Below, piece by piece: positions 1 through 10,422 of a DNA stretch of 64,000 nucleotides. The translations under genes and the position numbers were made by a program. Under the pieces are notes generated by a model. That model was not told where the DNA came from, did not search any database, and was given only the letters and a program-made list of their open reading frames with translations. The DNA is taken from positions 1,284,070,277-1,284,134,276 of the forward strand of contig CM062818.1 of the NCBI GenBank assembly GCA_031772625.1. The letters are read 5' to 3'. Each line of letters opens with the position of its first letter. The stretch's first letter is position 1. This stretch comes from Pinus tabuliformis (Eukaryota; Streptophyta; Pinopsida; Pinales; Pinaceae).

Positions 1-1453
1 TAATCTTCCTAAAGTTTTGTGTCTACAATTGGACAACACTTGCCGTGAAAACAAAAATCAGGTTGTTTTTGGATATCTAAACATGCTTGTTGAATTGACA
101 ATTTTTCAGAAGGTAAAGGTTGGTTTCCTTCTTGTTGGGCACACTCATGACCATATTGATCAGATGTTCAGTCGTTTTTCAGTCACACTGAGGAGGAAGG
201 AAGCTAGGAGCTTGCCATCATTAATTGAATGTATTAAGAAATCATACATGCCAGAGCCTACTTTTGATGTGTTGGAAGAAATTGTTGACATGCGAAGGTT
301 TATTATGGGATCATATGGCGAGGGGAAATCCATTGAAAAACTTAATGACATTAGCTTCCAACATCAATTTCGTATCAAAAAAATTGATGGGAAAACACTA
401 ATATGGGGCAAGAAGTATTCAACTACTACAGAATGGGCACTGTCATCAGGTTTGCAATTTTTGAAGTTCATTCCAGATCATCCAATATTTGCATCGAAAA
501 TATTGTTATTACAATCAGTTGGTGAAGTTCATAATGCACGCAAACAAAACAGAGATATAAATTATTCTGATTGCCTAGAAGAAATTAAAAAATGTATTAG
601 ATACACATATGAGTACTTTGACATTGCTGATTTAGTTTGGTGGGAGTAATTTTTCAATAATCAAAGTGATATCATTTCAACAAGAACAAATGAAGATATA
701 CCTTTGAAAAATCCATTTATTTGGCCACAAAATGTGTCGAATGCACATGAGGAAATAAACATTGTTGAACAACAACAATCTCAAGGTATCATTAATACTT
801 CACAGGCAGAGGAAAGAGAGATGTATATTGGTTCCAGAAGATCTTGTGCACAATGTGAAGCCATGGAAGACCTTTACAGGGGTTCAATATAGGATATTAA
901 GGAGGGTTGCATGATCACAATGCTAGCAGATGGAGATCTCAATGGCTATCCATTTTGGGTTGCTAAAGTTATAAAGGTCTTTACAGAAAATGAGGATGTT
1001 ACAAGTGTTGAAGTACATTGGTATGCCACAAATACACACCCATTCAATGGTGTGTATAAGCTAGAGATGGTAGTTGACAAAAAAAATGGCGGAAAGAGAA
1101 AAAGAAAGGGTACGAATATAAATCATCGCCGCATAGACATATTGAAATTGGAGGATGTTGACATACTTGTTTATGACTTCAATTTAACAAAGAGGGGAAC
1201 TCTTCGCTTCAAGACGATAGAGATTCTGAAAAGGTTGTTACCAGAAGGAACAATATTGAGATGGGAGTCTGCTGAAACCAATCATAGATATAGAAGAATT
1301 TTGAAACTTGAAATGATGGGCATGCATGTGGACTCAGATGGGGCACTAGTTGATGAAAGAGAAGAATATGGAACATCTTCATCAGCGTCCAGTGACTCAT
1401 CTGAAGATGTGAATTCTGATGGCGTGAAAGAAAATATGAGTGATTTTGAATAA
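1..1453 (+). pseudogene. Transposase-like protein (DUF7869-like), broken by two in-frame stops, 5' end outside window
   Basis: One reading frame runs from the left edge to the TAA at 1451-1453, interrupted only by TAA 647-649 and TAG 890-892. The first part has an LDNTCRENKNQ motif near its start and LLVGHTHDHIDQMFSRFS about 40 residues later. In my knowledge of plant, algal and animal TE-like proteins this pairing (an acidic DN motif followed by VGHTH-x2-IDQ) marks the DUF7869 type, regarded as a transposase-like RNase H-fold relative. The last part (from 911) has a WVAKV...VEVHWYAT...FNGVYKLE pattern as in the C-terminal region of such proteins, then an acidic Ser-rich tail. Conservation on both sides of the stops suggests recent inactivation. 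Function is inferred; the family call is moderate and no terminal repeats are visible. Confidence 0.6.
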
Positions 1454-1833
1454 TTGTTTAAGACAGTTTATCTAACTGAAGTATGCATCGTCTCTTGAAA
1501 TAAAATTTTTGATTTCCATATGGTGTTAAATGAGAAGTTATGAGTCTCTTTTATGTTGTTAGATCATTTTACTAGCATTTTTTTTTTTAATTTTGAAGAT
1601 TGACCCTAAAAAAAAAATCATCGTTCCAGTATAATCACTTTTTCGTTTTCAAGCTATATTTTGCATGAAAATTTTGTTTTCACTGCCATTTTTAAACCAT
1701 GTTCAAAATTGTCCCTAAAAAAAAAAACAATCGTTCTAGTATACACACTTTTCATTTTTAGCACTGTTTTTGATGTTTTTTTGGCATTTTTTGGCCAAAG
1801 TTCCCATTTTGAGTTTATAGTTCCTGTTTAAAA
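1454..1833. other. AT-rich spacer with a two-copy ~109-bp repeat
   Basis: No reading frame of note. Homopolymer T and A runs are prominent. A motif of the form CCCTAAAAAAAAAA followed by TCGTTC(C/T)AGTATA occurs at about 1605 and again at about 1714, each followed by similar CACTTTT(C/T)...TTTT sequence. This is a diverged tandem duplication with period about 109 bp. The right border, about 1834, is where gypsy RNase H homology begins on the minus strand. Confidence 0.5.
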
Positions 1834-2154
1834 GTTTACCTTGTTCTTACCTTTGACATACTCAATGTCAAAGTCATATTCTTGGATCTTACTGATCCAC
1901 TTCTGCTGCCTTTCCTGTAGCTGCTTCTGCTCCAAAAAGAACTTGAGGCTGTTGTGATCAGTCCTCACCCTGAAGCTGTTGCCTACCAAATACTGCCGAT
2001 ATTTAGCCAATGTGTGCATGATGGCTAGCATCTCCTTGTCATATATGGAATACAACCTCTCGTGCGGAAGGAGCTTCTGGCTCTCAAATGCTATAGGGTG
2101 ACCTCCCTGCATCAATACTACGCTGATCCCCTCTCCTGATGCATCACACTCCAA
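1834..2154 (-). pseudogene. gypsy RNase H fragment
   Basis: The minus-strand frame shows the gypsy RNase H signature: ECDASGEGISVVLMQ with the first catalytic Asp, PIAFESQKL, YDKEMLAIMHTLAKYRQYL with the catalytic Glu, then FRVRTDHNSLKFFLEQ with the next Asp and a QQKWISKIQEYDFDIEY block. The frame ends at YVKGKNKVN, just before the usual ADALSR motif, where homology is cut. The fold is nearly complete, but there is no RT upstream and no integrase downstream, so it cannot act alone. Confidence 0.85.
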
Positions 2155-2162
2155 AACAAATG

Positions 2163-2336
2163 GCTACGTGAAATCTGGCAATGCAAGCAACTCCTGGATA
2201 GCCCGCTCAATCTCATCCCGATAGGCCTTGGGGTGCCTATAGGGGTGGTAATCACGGCCTGTATGCCCTGCTCAAGCTCGATGGTGTGCTCAAACCCCCG
2301 ATTTGGTGGCTGTCCTGGTGGAATCTCCCCAAACAC
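2163..2336 (-). pseudogene. Pre-RT segment fused to the RNase H start by internal deletion
   Basis: The frame starts with FGEIPPGQPPNRGFEHTIEL, the conserved segment before RT in gypsy Pol. After a frameshift near 2240 it reads HPKAYRDEIERAIQELL and then jumps within a few residues to ALPDFT, a stop codon (TAG about 2162-2164), PFVLECDASG. In intact family members some 250 residues of RT lie between these two segments. The LL/AL context at the join suggests a microhomology-mediated deletion or template jump. It encodes no catalytic RT motif. Confidence 0.7.
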
Positions 2337-2381
2337 TATGGCATACCGATCAAGGATAGACTGTATCTCTGGGTGTACCGT

Positions 2382-2830
2382 CTACCCTGTAGTTCTTGCC
2401 TCTGATGCACGCAGCTCCACTACCCACTCTATGTCTCCCTTTCGAAAGACTGCCTCCATCCGATGAGCCGAGACAGTCTGAGGCAGATATGTGTGCTGTC
2501 CTCGTATCTTCTCATGCCTCCCTATCTTCTCATCATCCCACTCCATCTCCAGGGTCTTCCAATCTGTCGTGGCCTTCCCTAGAGTGATAAGCCATTGAAC
2601 ACCCAGTATCATGCTAGTGTCCGATGCCCATTGTGCAGGTACCCATTATCACTGAAAGCTCTGGAACATAACGAGCACACATCATGGTCTGATCTCTTGG
2701 GACCAAGGCTGAAAACCCATCGAAGCTCTATGTCTGTATACCTCTCTGCTCAACCACTTGGACATCGATGAAGTTGTGGGTTGCCCCACTATCAACCAAA
2801 ACTGATACGCGCTGGCCACGTACTGTGCCT
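2382..2830 (-). pseudogene. gypsy aspartic protease and protease-RT linker
   Basis: On the minus strand, positions 2820-2761 encode RGQRVSVLVDSGATHNFIDV, a retropepsin active-site DSG followed by the usual THNFI. Downstream, at 2612-2382, comes MILGVQWLITLGKATTDWK, the conserved 'VLG.QWL..LG....DW' protease C-terminal motif. A stop (TAG) follows the QT in the segment after the active site and the two parts are in different frames. The active-site Asp survives but the enzyme is not encoded as one chain. Confidence 0.7.
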
Positions 2831-3044
2831 CGTACGCGTAGCATCAGATACTTGGGAACTCCTCGCAACGCTGCAAGGGCCCCTCCGGTGGGTGCAAAAG
2901 ATCGACCACCAGCTGCTAGTGGTGGAGGTGGAAAAGGTCCCTATATGGCATGGCTATCTCCTGCCTCCACATCCTCCTCGTCATCCTCTTGTCCACTGCT
3001 CTCGGAGAAGACCTCAATAAAATGTGCTTTACCAGCAGCACATT

Positions 3045-4074
3045 TATGTCTTGGTGCCCTTGGCTCCTGAAAAGTGAAGCACAACTGCTTCTTCTTCAGC
3101 TCCCTCCTGGCATCATCGTCAAGCTATACTCGTCTTGGATTCCCCTTTAGAGGTGGAACCCTCCCATCCTTCCCCTTAGACTAGAAAGTTTGTCTCTGGG
3201 GGTAAGGTGTCCGGGTCCTGGGTAAGACATCTTGTAAGTCCCTGGTCCTACTGATAGCGTCCTGGAGCGTAGTTGGTCTAGTGGATTGGACTAGACCCTG
3301 AAGTGGCTCTGCTAACCCTTCAACATACATATAGACCCTCTGTGCTGTGGAGAGGTCTGGCACCATCACGGAGACCCTCAAGAAATCTGCAATGTAGGTC
3401 TCTGGGTTCCCTGTCTGTTTGAGCCCCATCAGCTCAATGAAATGCTGCTTTGGATCCCTCCGATCAAATTGCTCCATCAGTCTCTTGGTAAACTCGGCAT
3501 GTGACGTCACTGTGGAGTGCCCCAATGTAACCATCCCATGAAACCACCAACCTTGGGCCTCACCATCCAAATGCAACGTTTCTACCTTGATGGCCTCTGC
3601 CTCCGACATCTAGTTAAGCTGGAAATAAATGTCCAGCTTCTCCACCCAAGACTTTTTCGAACTGTTTGATGAGCCATCAAACGTATGCAAGTGGAATCTG
3701 CTCGCTGTACGGTGGGTGTCGCCATCATGGTAATGCCGGTACCCTCTGTGATGATCGCGGGGTCTGCTATCCTATTGGAGCTGAACAAAATCTCTGAATG
3801 AGAGGGCTTCCCTAAACTCCAGCCCATAGGCCTGGTACTCTGCATAATAATTGACCATATGCCCAGGCTCTGCCTCCTACTAGGCTGCGGCCCCCGTGTC
3901 TGCTCCTAAGAAGGTGGGCATGGTAGAGCGTGTAGTAGCATGTGAGGCCCCCTGCTGCGCAGTATCATATTGCTCCAGCAAGTGATGGGATGCACATGAT
4001 CCCTCATCGATCTGAAAAATTCGTGGGCTCTCCTGCTGTCCGACCTCTACTGCCGTGAATCTCTGCCCCATCAC
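3045..4074 (-). pseudogene. gypsy Gag, broken, with damaged zinc knuckle
   Basis: The best part (3609-3181) is a Retrotrans_gag domain: KVETLHLDGEAQGWWFHGM, EFTKRLMEQFDRRDPKQHF, LKQTGNPETYIADF, and a C-terminal LQDAISRTRDLQD. Upstream pieces at 3845-3582 and 4074-3880 hold the N-terminal region in shifted frames. About 3045-3095 encodes a knuckle-like CFTF...RHKC, where relatives have C-x2-C...GHKC, so the second Cys and the Gly are lost. Gag packages RNA in the cytoplasmic particle; this copy is inactive. Confidence 0.75.
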
Positions 4075-4339
4075 CTCAATCTACCTCGATAGATCCTGCA
4101 CAGATTTGAGGAGCATATCCGCAAATCTCTTACCGTCATCATCTACCATTGGATCCTCCCACTTTGCATCCACCACAGGATCCTCCTACTCTACATCCAC
4201 CACCGGAACACAGTCTTCCTCTCTGTAAGTGTTCTCAACCCTACGCCCAGTGTCTTTGTATCTCTAACCTCTGTAACAGATATAGGGTTTTTCCGCCGGT
4301 GTCATAGATTGCTAGCTCCACAAGCTGAGCAAGATCTAT

Positions 4340-4351
4340 GCTCTGATACCA
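4340..4351 (-). other. Primer-binding site (initiator tRNA-Met)
   Basis: The minus strand reads TGGTATCAGAGC, fully complementary to the 3' end of plant initiator tRNA-Met. It lies one base inside the 5' LTR edge at 4353, as expected for minus-strand priming in plant LTR elements. Confidence 0.85.
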
Positions 4352-4352
4352 C

Positions 4353-5658
4353 TGTAATATCCCATATCAGGAATATACCCCAAACACAAGCAAACTCCAA
4401 CCAGAGATGGACTGGGAGAGAATTTACCAGATATGTCACCTCTAAAAAGAGGACGAGATCCGGAGGCTACCTGGCCCTTTCTAGACTTTGTCTAAGAGTA
4501 TAATAGAAACACACAAGTGGTATAATAGCCGAGAATGCTCACAAAGATACAAGTAACAATGATATTATATATATCAAATAAACCATAAATAGATACACAA
4601 GAAATGCAGCGAGAAATTCAAAGCCATTTTATTATACTGAGCAATAAATGAGTACAAGAGGTGATTAGACAGATGGCACCTCAACTTGCATAAGGCAAGT
4701 GAAGAAATACTCTCAGAATGACAAGAATGGCCTCTCTGCGTGGATGCCGCTGTTGTGCTATTGCTGCTGCTAGAAAACAAATGATGATTTTGGGCTACTC
4801 CCCTCCTCAGAAAAAGCTAAAACTATGTATTCAGGCTCTACTCAAGAAACTTAGAAAAACCCAGAAGATTTCCTGGAATGGCCTCACACTAATCTGCATC
4901 CCAGCTACTGGGAAACCACCGTGCTACTGTTGCTGCTGGAAATCAAATGAGGATTTCGGGTTGCTCCCCTCCTCAGAAAATGCTGAAACTTTGGAATAAG
5001 ACTCTAATAAAAAAGCCCAGCAAAACCCAGAAAGATTTTCTAAAATGGGCCAATGGCTGACCCCCAAAAATCACCCCCTTGGGGTTCTGCACAATTCCTC
5101 AAAGACGCTGATGAAATTGCTGCTGAAATGCTGATGAAACTGCTGATGAATTTACTACTGGAATTCCAATGGAAATACCTTGCCTGAGTAGGCACTCGAA
5201 GTCCCCCGGGGCTAAGGGTGAGATCTCCAAATGGAGACACTCAATGCACTAAACAGTGCTACAGACTAGCTAAACAACCAGCGTGCTTTAAGTTGAAATG
5301 ACTATCACAAATGCTCATAACCGGAATGATCCCAAATGAGGGGGTTCCTCTCTATTTTATATCCTCTGCCTCTCACAATCCCTAGGCTCACTTTCTCCTC
5401 TGTGATCCCCTTCTTGCCATGTGTTCCTTCCCTCCTACGCAGTCCCTCCATGTGTCTGTGTGGGCCCCATTTCTGCATCCCCATTTGGCCCCCTTGGTTC
5501 CCCCTTAAGTCACAATGTTGTGCTACCTAGGAAGTGACTTTTTATTCTAAAGTGAGTTATGTTCCCCCTTCCTCACTTTTTATTTACAAATAACTATAGA
5601 AGCAAAAATCAAACAAATCGAATATTCCAATTAGCCATAGCTAATTAGGAATATTACA
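4353..5658 (-). repeat. 5' LTR of the truncated gypsy element (1306 bp)
   Basis: The plus-strand ends are TGTAATATCCC and GGAATATTACA, an inverted pair with canonical TG...CA. The PBS is adjacent on the left. At the right edge, copia LTR sequence resumes at once. The LTR is GC-mixed with no credible protein. No second copy is in the window, because the other end of the element is lost. Confidence 0.75.
4727..5050. repeat. Tandem duplication inside the gypsy LTR
   Basis: A block with GCTATTGCTGCTGCTAGAAA, then GGGCTACTCCCCTCCTCAGA and AAAACCCAGAAGATTT (about 4727-4877) recurs with changes at about 4878-5050 (GCTACTGTTGCTGCTGGAAA, GGGTTGCTCCCCTCCTCAGA, AAAACCCAGAAAGATTT). It is an imperfect two-unit repeat of about 150-170 bp in the U3/R part of the LTR. 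Confidence 0.7.
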
Positions 5659-6252
5659 CACTACTTGCTAGACAAGCTCTGGTCAATACTTAACCAAATC
5701 CAAGCCTGCCCAAGTCCCTATTTCCATGCATTGTTCCTCAAGAAATTAGCCCCCTATTAATTAGGGAAATTCCCAATTAGAATTGCACAATCCCTGTAGG
5801 CCCCTTCTTTGACTGCATACACCACATGTATAATTTGGAATTGTTTACAACTGACATTACACCGCCCTTTAACTCTAATCTCAAATGGGTAACTCGAATT
5901 CTCTACATGCATGAGTTAATTTAGGCTGATTGATCGCTTAACTGGATGATCACTCAATGTGTAAAAAAGTTACACACGCTTCAATGAACATCCACTTGTT
6001 ATACTAAAAGTGAGAACTAGTTACATTGACAATAACACAAATTAACTGAACTAGATAGCTACAAATTAAGAGTCAATCATGTAGAACTGAACTCAAGTGT
6101 CTCCAAATTGAATTAACTAACTTAACTGAGTGATTAGTGCCATATCACTTCAGTTAAATTCCTCCAAGTATTTTTATGAAATTAGAATTTGAATTTCTCC
6201 TAATTAATTTTGGGCAAAATTAAATTAGGAATTTCTTGCTACATTTTCAACA
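5659..6252 (-). repeat. 3' LTR of minus-strand copia (interrupted copy)
   Basis: From CTAGACAAGCT...GGTCAATACTTAACC to TTTTCAACA it matches 8470-9049 closely. The segment equivalent to 8211-8469 is missing here because the gypsy LTR edge lies at 5658. This is the expected picture for a gypsy insertion into this LTR. Confidence 0.85.
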
Positions 6253-6264
6253 CTCTCTCTCAGC
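6253..6264 (-). other. Polypurine tract of minus-strand copia
   Basis: The minus strand reads GCTGAGAGAGAG directly before the LTR start TGTTGAAAAT. A purine run abutting the 3' LTR is the plus-strand priming site and fixes the element's orientation. Confidence 0.7.
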
Positions 6265-6873
6265 AAGAAAAGGGATTCACATATACCCTGATCCAACACC
6301 TTTGGAATGTACTGCATTCAACACTTCTCTCTGTTGTTTCTACTACTGCAATATTTACTACTGAGAAGTATAAAAGGAAAAAAACAAATTGGATAAATTG
6401 TGTCTGCAACTGTCTACTAGGAAAACTATGTTGCTACTAACTTTGTTACTGAGCCTCCTTATTTGCTGTCAACACTACTCTGCACTCCTTAGTATCTGAC
6501 TGACACTGATCCTCCTGGCATTGAATACTGTGGGACCCCCGTAGCAAGGTAATGATCCATGAGACAAACACAGCTGAATGGACCCTGCTCAATTTCTGAA
6601 ACCCTTGTACTAAGGTTTCATATCGCCCCACCTGACACCTAGAAGTATGGATGCATGTGCTCCCTCTGCCCACTTGGCTTGAACTTTCCCCCTATTGGAG
6701 GACTTTTCTTGAGTGGATTTCCCCACTCGGTCTCCTCTCTTCTTCTCTATTTGTGGCTTCTCCACAACTTCCTGAGGCTGCTTCTGAGGCTCCATTTTGA
6801 GAGCTAAATTATGTTCCCTCTCAATCACCATGTCTCTAATCTTTTCCTTGCTCCTCAAGGATCTTCATGTATC
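6265..6873 (-). other. Unassigned 3' region of minus-strand copia
   Basis: Two overlapping minus-strand open stretches (6858-6610 and 6673-6446) are Lys/Glu/Gln-rich (PQKQPQEVVEKPQIEKKRGD) and then generic. I recognise no integrase, RT or RNase H motif. The position, between protease and 3' LTR, is where pol would be, so this is either a pol-replacement sequence or decayed remnant. Confidence 0.4.
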
Positions 6874-7240
6874 TTATAGCTCAATTTCATAGAGGTTCTT
6901 AACTCTAGAAACATTCTGCTTCATCTGCTCTGTGGCTATGTGCCTCAAAAAGGTTTTACCTTGACTAAATATCACATCATAACCACAGTCATCCAACACC
7001 GCTACGGAGACAAGATTCTTATTTACACCCAGAAAAAACAAAACATTTTCCATATTCAGAGGGGAGCCTAAATCCATATGAAAATTAATTGTACCAATAT
7101 CGTTCGTGCTATACCTTCCATCGTCTCCAAACTCAATATTCCTCTATAGATCTTTCTCCTCCAAGTCACTAAATAATTCTCTATTACTCGTCATGTGGAA
7201 CAAGGCACCACTATGTAGATATCACACACTCCCCATCATG
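6874..7240 (-). pseudogene. copia protease region with active-site Asp changed
   Basis: On the minus strand, about 7235-7200 reads LHSGALFHMTSNRELF, the copia retropepsin segment normally DSGA..HMT, here with His in place of the catalytic Asp. After stops and frame changes it continues with NIEFGDDGRYS and then MENVLFFLGVNKNLVSVAVL, the typical region between protease and integrase, and ends in RVKNLYEIEL. The changed Asp predicts loss of protease activity. Confidence 0.65.
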
Positions 7241-7281
7241 CTACTGACCATTCATATAATGAGATTGAAATCAATCTTGAA

Positions 7282-8102
7282 CTATGAAGCCAAGGTTTCA
7301 CCCACTGCTGATACTATAGGATCCTTATTTCTCTCCTTCTCGTGTGAACACTTTGTGGCATAGTTCCTGAATTCATGATAGTTGAAACACTTGATTTTGG
7401 ACGAGTCTTTATTATTTCCCTTTTGGCTGGAATCAACCTCACCTTGGGAATTCTTTCCCTTGGCCTTATTTACATTACTGACTAATGCAAAGTACTCTTT
7501 TGCTTCTTTAGATGAGGTCCCCTCTCTGGTAGTCTGCCTTATCTCTTCTTGCACCAAGTCAGACCATAATCACTCCCAATTTGGTAGCTTCGCCCTCCCA
7601 TTTTCTGAATCCCGGTAGTTGTGCTAGCTCTTGGGAAGACCTAGAAGTGATAAGATTATCATATCAGCCTCAACTACTATAATAACAACACTCCAAGTTC
7701 ATACCGAAATTGGGTGAACCTGCTCAGGTGCTGTGATATTGTGTCACTTTTCTCTATCTTGATCTTCTGAAGCTTGTCCTTTAGTGCTAACTTATTATGG
7801 TCACTGTTATTCTAAAACAAGTCTATCAAGGTTTTCCATATTTCATATGGGGTATCCTTCCTGTGGAGATTCGAGAAAATATGATCTGAAACTCCTTCTA
7901 GTATGATCCTCCTCGCCTTTGCCACACATTTCTTCCAATTTTCCAGATCTTGAGCATCAATTGTTTGAGGCTTAGGAATATCATTACATATGAATTCCTT
8001 CAACCCCTTATCTTCCAACACTACCTCCATCCTTTCCTTCGAAGCAATATAATTCGAGCTACCCTCAAGGGCATACTCAAGTCTTAATCCATAGAATGAC
8101 AT
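7282..8102 (-). pseudogene. copia Gag, broken
   Basis: The N-terminal part (8102-7812) has the UBN2/copia Gag pattern: YIASKERMEVVLEDKGL, WKKCVAKARRIILEGVSD and a DTPYEIWKTLIDLF end. The sequence continues as NKLALKDKLQKIKIEKSD before frameshifts. Positions 7557-7282 hold the C-terminal part with CFNYHEFRNYATKC, a damaged CCHC knuckle in which the second Cys is Tyr and GH is RN. Not functional. Confidence 0.75.
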
Positions 8103-8187
8103 CCTGCTCGCTTTGAAGAATGATACTACGAATTCGATTCACCGGTAAAGAAAAACTTGAATTATTCTGTTCTATTATGATTCCTTC

Positions 8188-8198
8188 TTTGATACCAT
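8188..8198 (-). other. Putative primer-binding site of minus-strand copia
   Basis: The minus strand reads TGGTATCAAAG, a common variant of the initiator tRNA-Met complement. It is separated by about 12 bp from the inferred LTR edge at 8211, which is wider than usual, so either this assignment or the LTR edge may be slightly off. Confidence 0.5.
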
Positions 8199-8210
8199 TT
8201 AGAAATTCAT

Positions 8211-9049
8211 TGTAGATTCAAACTGCTTATGTAATTTACTAAAACAAAATACTTGAATCTACTCTACCCATCAACGAAAAGAAATTAATCGATCTCAAAA
8301 TCACAACATAAACATGCGACAAGATTCAATACACATACTTATAGATATATCTAAGGGGAAAGAAACTGCTCAAAACCCCTTCCTATCTATATTGCATTAG
8401 TCAGAAAATAGAGAAGAAATACAATGCTTGCTCAAGCCTGAGCAACCTCTGCACTAGTATAATCTATCTCACTTCTTCCTAGACAAGCTTTGGTCAATAC
8501 TTAACCAAATACAAGCCTGTCCAAGTCCCCATTTCCTTGCAATGTTCCTCAAGGAATTAGCCCCCTATTAATTATGGAAATTCCCAATTACAATTGCACA
8601 ATCCCCGTAGGCCCCTTCTCTGACTGCATGCACCACCTGTTCAATTTGGTCTACAACTGATACTACCCTCCAATCTCAACTAGGTAACTCGAATTATCTA
8701 CATGCATGAGTTAATTTAGGTTGATTGATCAGTTTAACTAGATGATCACTCAGTGCAAAAAAAAAATTACACACCCTTGACTGAACCTCCACTAGTTCTA
8801 CTAACATTGAGAACTAGTTACACTAATAATAACTCAAATTAACTGAACTAGATTGCTACAAATTAGCAATCAATCATGTAGAACTGAACTCAAGTGTCTC
8901 CAACTCGAATTAACTAATTTAACTGAGTGATAAGTGCCATATCACTTCAGTTAAATTCCTCCAAGTATTTTTATGAAATTAAAATTCAAATTTCTCCTAA
9001 TTAATTTTGGGCAAAATTAAATTAGGAATTTCTTATTGCATTTTCAACA
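8211..9049 (-). repeat. 5' LTR of minus-strand copia (~839 bp)
   Basis: It starts TGTAGATTC on the plus strand and ends TTTTCAACA, giving TG...CA termini. The part from about 8470 aligns with 5659-6252. At 9050 sequence switches abruptly to the LTR of the plus-strand copia. Confidence 0.75.
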
Positions 9050-9583
9050 TTTTTTGGTGTGTGTAATCATTTGTAGCGATTTTATTCTGCAAGGTGTGAA
9101 ATAAATATGAGAACTAAAGTTTATGAAAGACGTGTGAAGATATTCAATCTTGATGCAATCAATATCGTTAAGTGTGTAAGTTTGATATGTAGGATGTTGT
9201 TTGAATTTTGAAGAAGAAGAACATAGTGTGACCTCCAAGAAGTATGAATTTGTAATTGCAGAACACAAGAGAAATATATGAGGATAGTCAATAAACAAAT
9301 CCAAATATACATAATAAAGGGTGACGTGTAGACCAAGGAGTAGCATAAAATAGAGTTGAATATATGAAGAAAAAAATCAATAAAACATTTCAGGTTGTTT
9401 CCTGTATTTCTTGGGGGATGGTTTTCTTCTATTGGTTGGTTCCTACAAGATATTTCAATAATAAAATAATATATATGTGTGTTGTTGTGATTAATATTAT
9501 ATGTGCATTAAAGTGTTTTGATTGGTTAAGATTGACCATTACAATGATTCACCCCTCCTCTCAGTGTAATCATATTTCCAACA
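9050..9583 (+). repeat. Left LTR of plus-strand copia (5' part missing)
   Basis: It matches about 16556-17489 (minus the MITE insert) through motifs such as GTGTGAAATAA, GTTTGATATG, TGATGTTGTTTGAA-like sequence, AAAGTGTTTTGATTG and the end CATATTTCCAACA. Divergence with many substitutions and small indels points to an old insertion. No clear TGGTATCA primer site follows 9583. Confidence 0.75.
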
Positions 9584-9599
9584 AACATGACAAGTCATA

Positions 9600-10422
9600 G
9601 GGGACCTTCTTCCGGAAATGATCCACTATTTTATGGATAAAATTATGCCTTTTGGAAAATAAGAATGATTACCTATATTATGTCTCTAGATATTGATGTT
9701 TGGATGGTTGTTGAAAATGGTTATTAGGTGCTTGCAACTACTCCAATTGATGCAAATGGAAAAGTACTCTATACAAATAATGAAATGGAAAAACTGACAT
9801 ATTAAATGGATTGTCACATACATAGTTTGTCAAAGTTATACACTAAAAAATAACCAAGGAAATTTGGGACAAGCTTTGATGAAATTATGAAGGAGATGGA
9901 AAGGTATAGAAGACTAGGCTGCAAATTTACAGAAGTCAATTTGTAAGTATGAAAATGGATGACGATGAGAATGTTGTAGCATTCTTTCTTCATGTATATG
10001 GGATATTCAACACTACCATAGGTCTTGGTGAGACAATTAAGGAATATGAAGTCATTGGAAAAATATTAAGATCCCTTCTGTATAGATTCAATCCAAAAGT
10101 TTCAGTTATTGAGGAATTATTGGACCTTCAAAATCTAAATATGGACACTCTTCATGGAAATTTAATTGCATACAAAATGAGAACGAAGAAGGAGAATTCA
10201 GGATCAAGAGAAGAATCAATTAAAGTGGCTAAAGAAACAATCAAGAAAAATATCCATGAAGACTCTAGTCATGAATTAGAAGAAGAAGAAGCCCAATTTG
10301 TAAGAAATAAGAAAAGTGGAACTAGAAAGTTCAATGGTAAGCTTCCATTCAAGTGTTTTGAATATGGTATAATAGGTCACTATGCATCTAAGCGTCCTTA
10401 TACAAAATCAAATAGACAGTGA
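9600..10422 (+). pseudogene. copia Gag, decayed
   Basis: The 5' part reads, with stops, as a typical copia Gag opening (FWKIRMITYIMSLDIDVW). It then gives KLTY and, after more damage, an open stretch 9949-10422: MKMDDDENVVAFFLHVYGIF, IGLGETIKEYEVIGKILRSL, YRFNPKVSVIEELLDLQNL. The knuckle is CFEYGIIGHYASKRP, with the second and last Cys replaced by Tyr and Arg. The EEEEAQFVRN segment before the knuckle is characteristic of this family. Confidence 0.8.

Larger units (their letters stand above)
1834..5658 (-). mobile_element. Ty3/gypsy retrotransposon, truncated, RT deleted, minus strand
   Basis: Reading the minus strand from 5658 downwards: 5' LTR (5658-4353), primer-binding site, gag, protease, a short pre-RT piece, then RNase H, where homology stops at about 1834. 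Integrase and the 3' LTR are absent. The pre-RT piece is joined directly to the RNase H start, so the RT core is missing. The element abuts the copia LTR copy that resumes at 5659, which indicates it inserted into that LTR; its distal half was later lost. Many frameshifts and stops make it non-functional. Confidence 0.85.
5659..9049 (-). mobile_element. Ty1/copia-type element keeping only gag and protease, minus strand
   Basis: Two direct repeats (5659-6252 and about 8470-9049) with shared internal sequence mark the LTRs. Between them, read on the minus strand, are a PBS, copia-type Gag, a degenerate zinc knuckle and a protease-like segment, then about 600 bp of unassigned sequence and a polypurine tract. 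No integrase, RT or RNase H motif is visible, so the element is a non-autonomous gag-bearing form or an internally deleted copia. It lies inside the left LTR of the plus-strand copia that starts at 9050. Confidence 0.75.

Noticed and set aside
4574..5240. Small ORFs in the gypsy LTR at 4718-4999 and 5040-5240
   Set aside because: They fall in an imperfect duplicated LTR segment (Cys/Ala codons from GCTGCT runs) and have no homology to known LTR-element genes.
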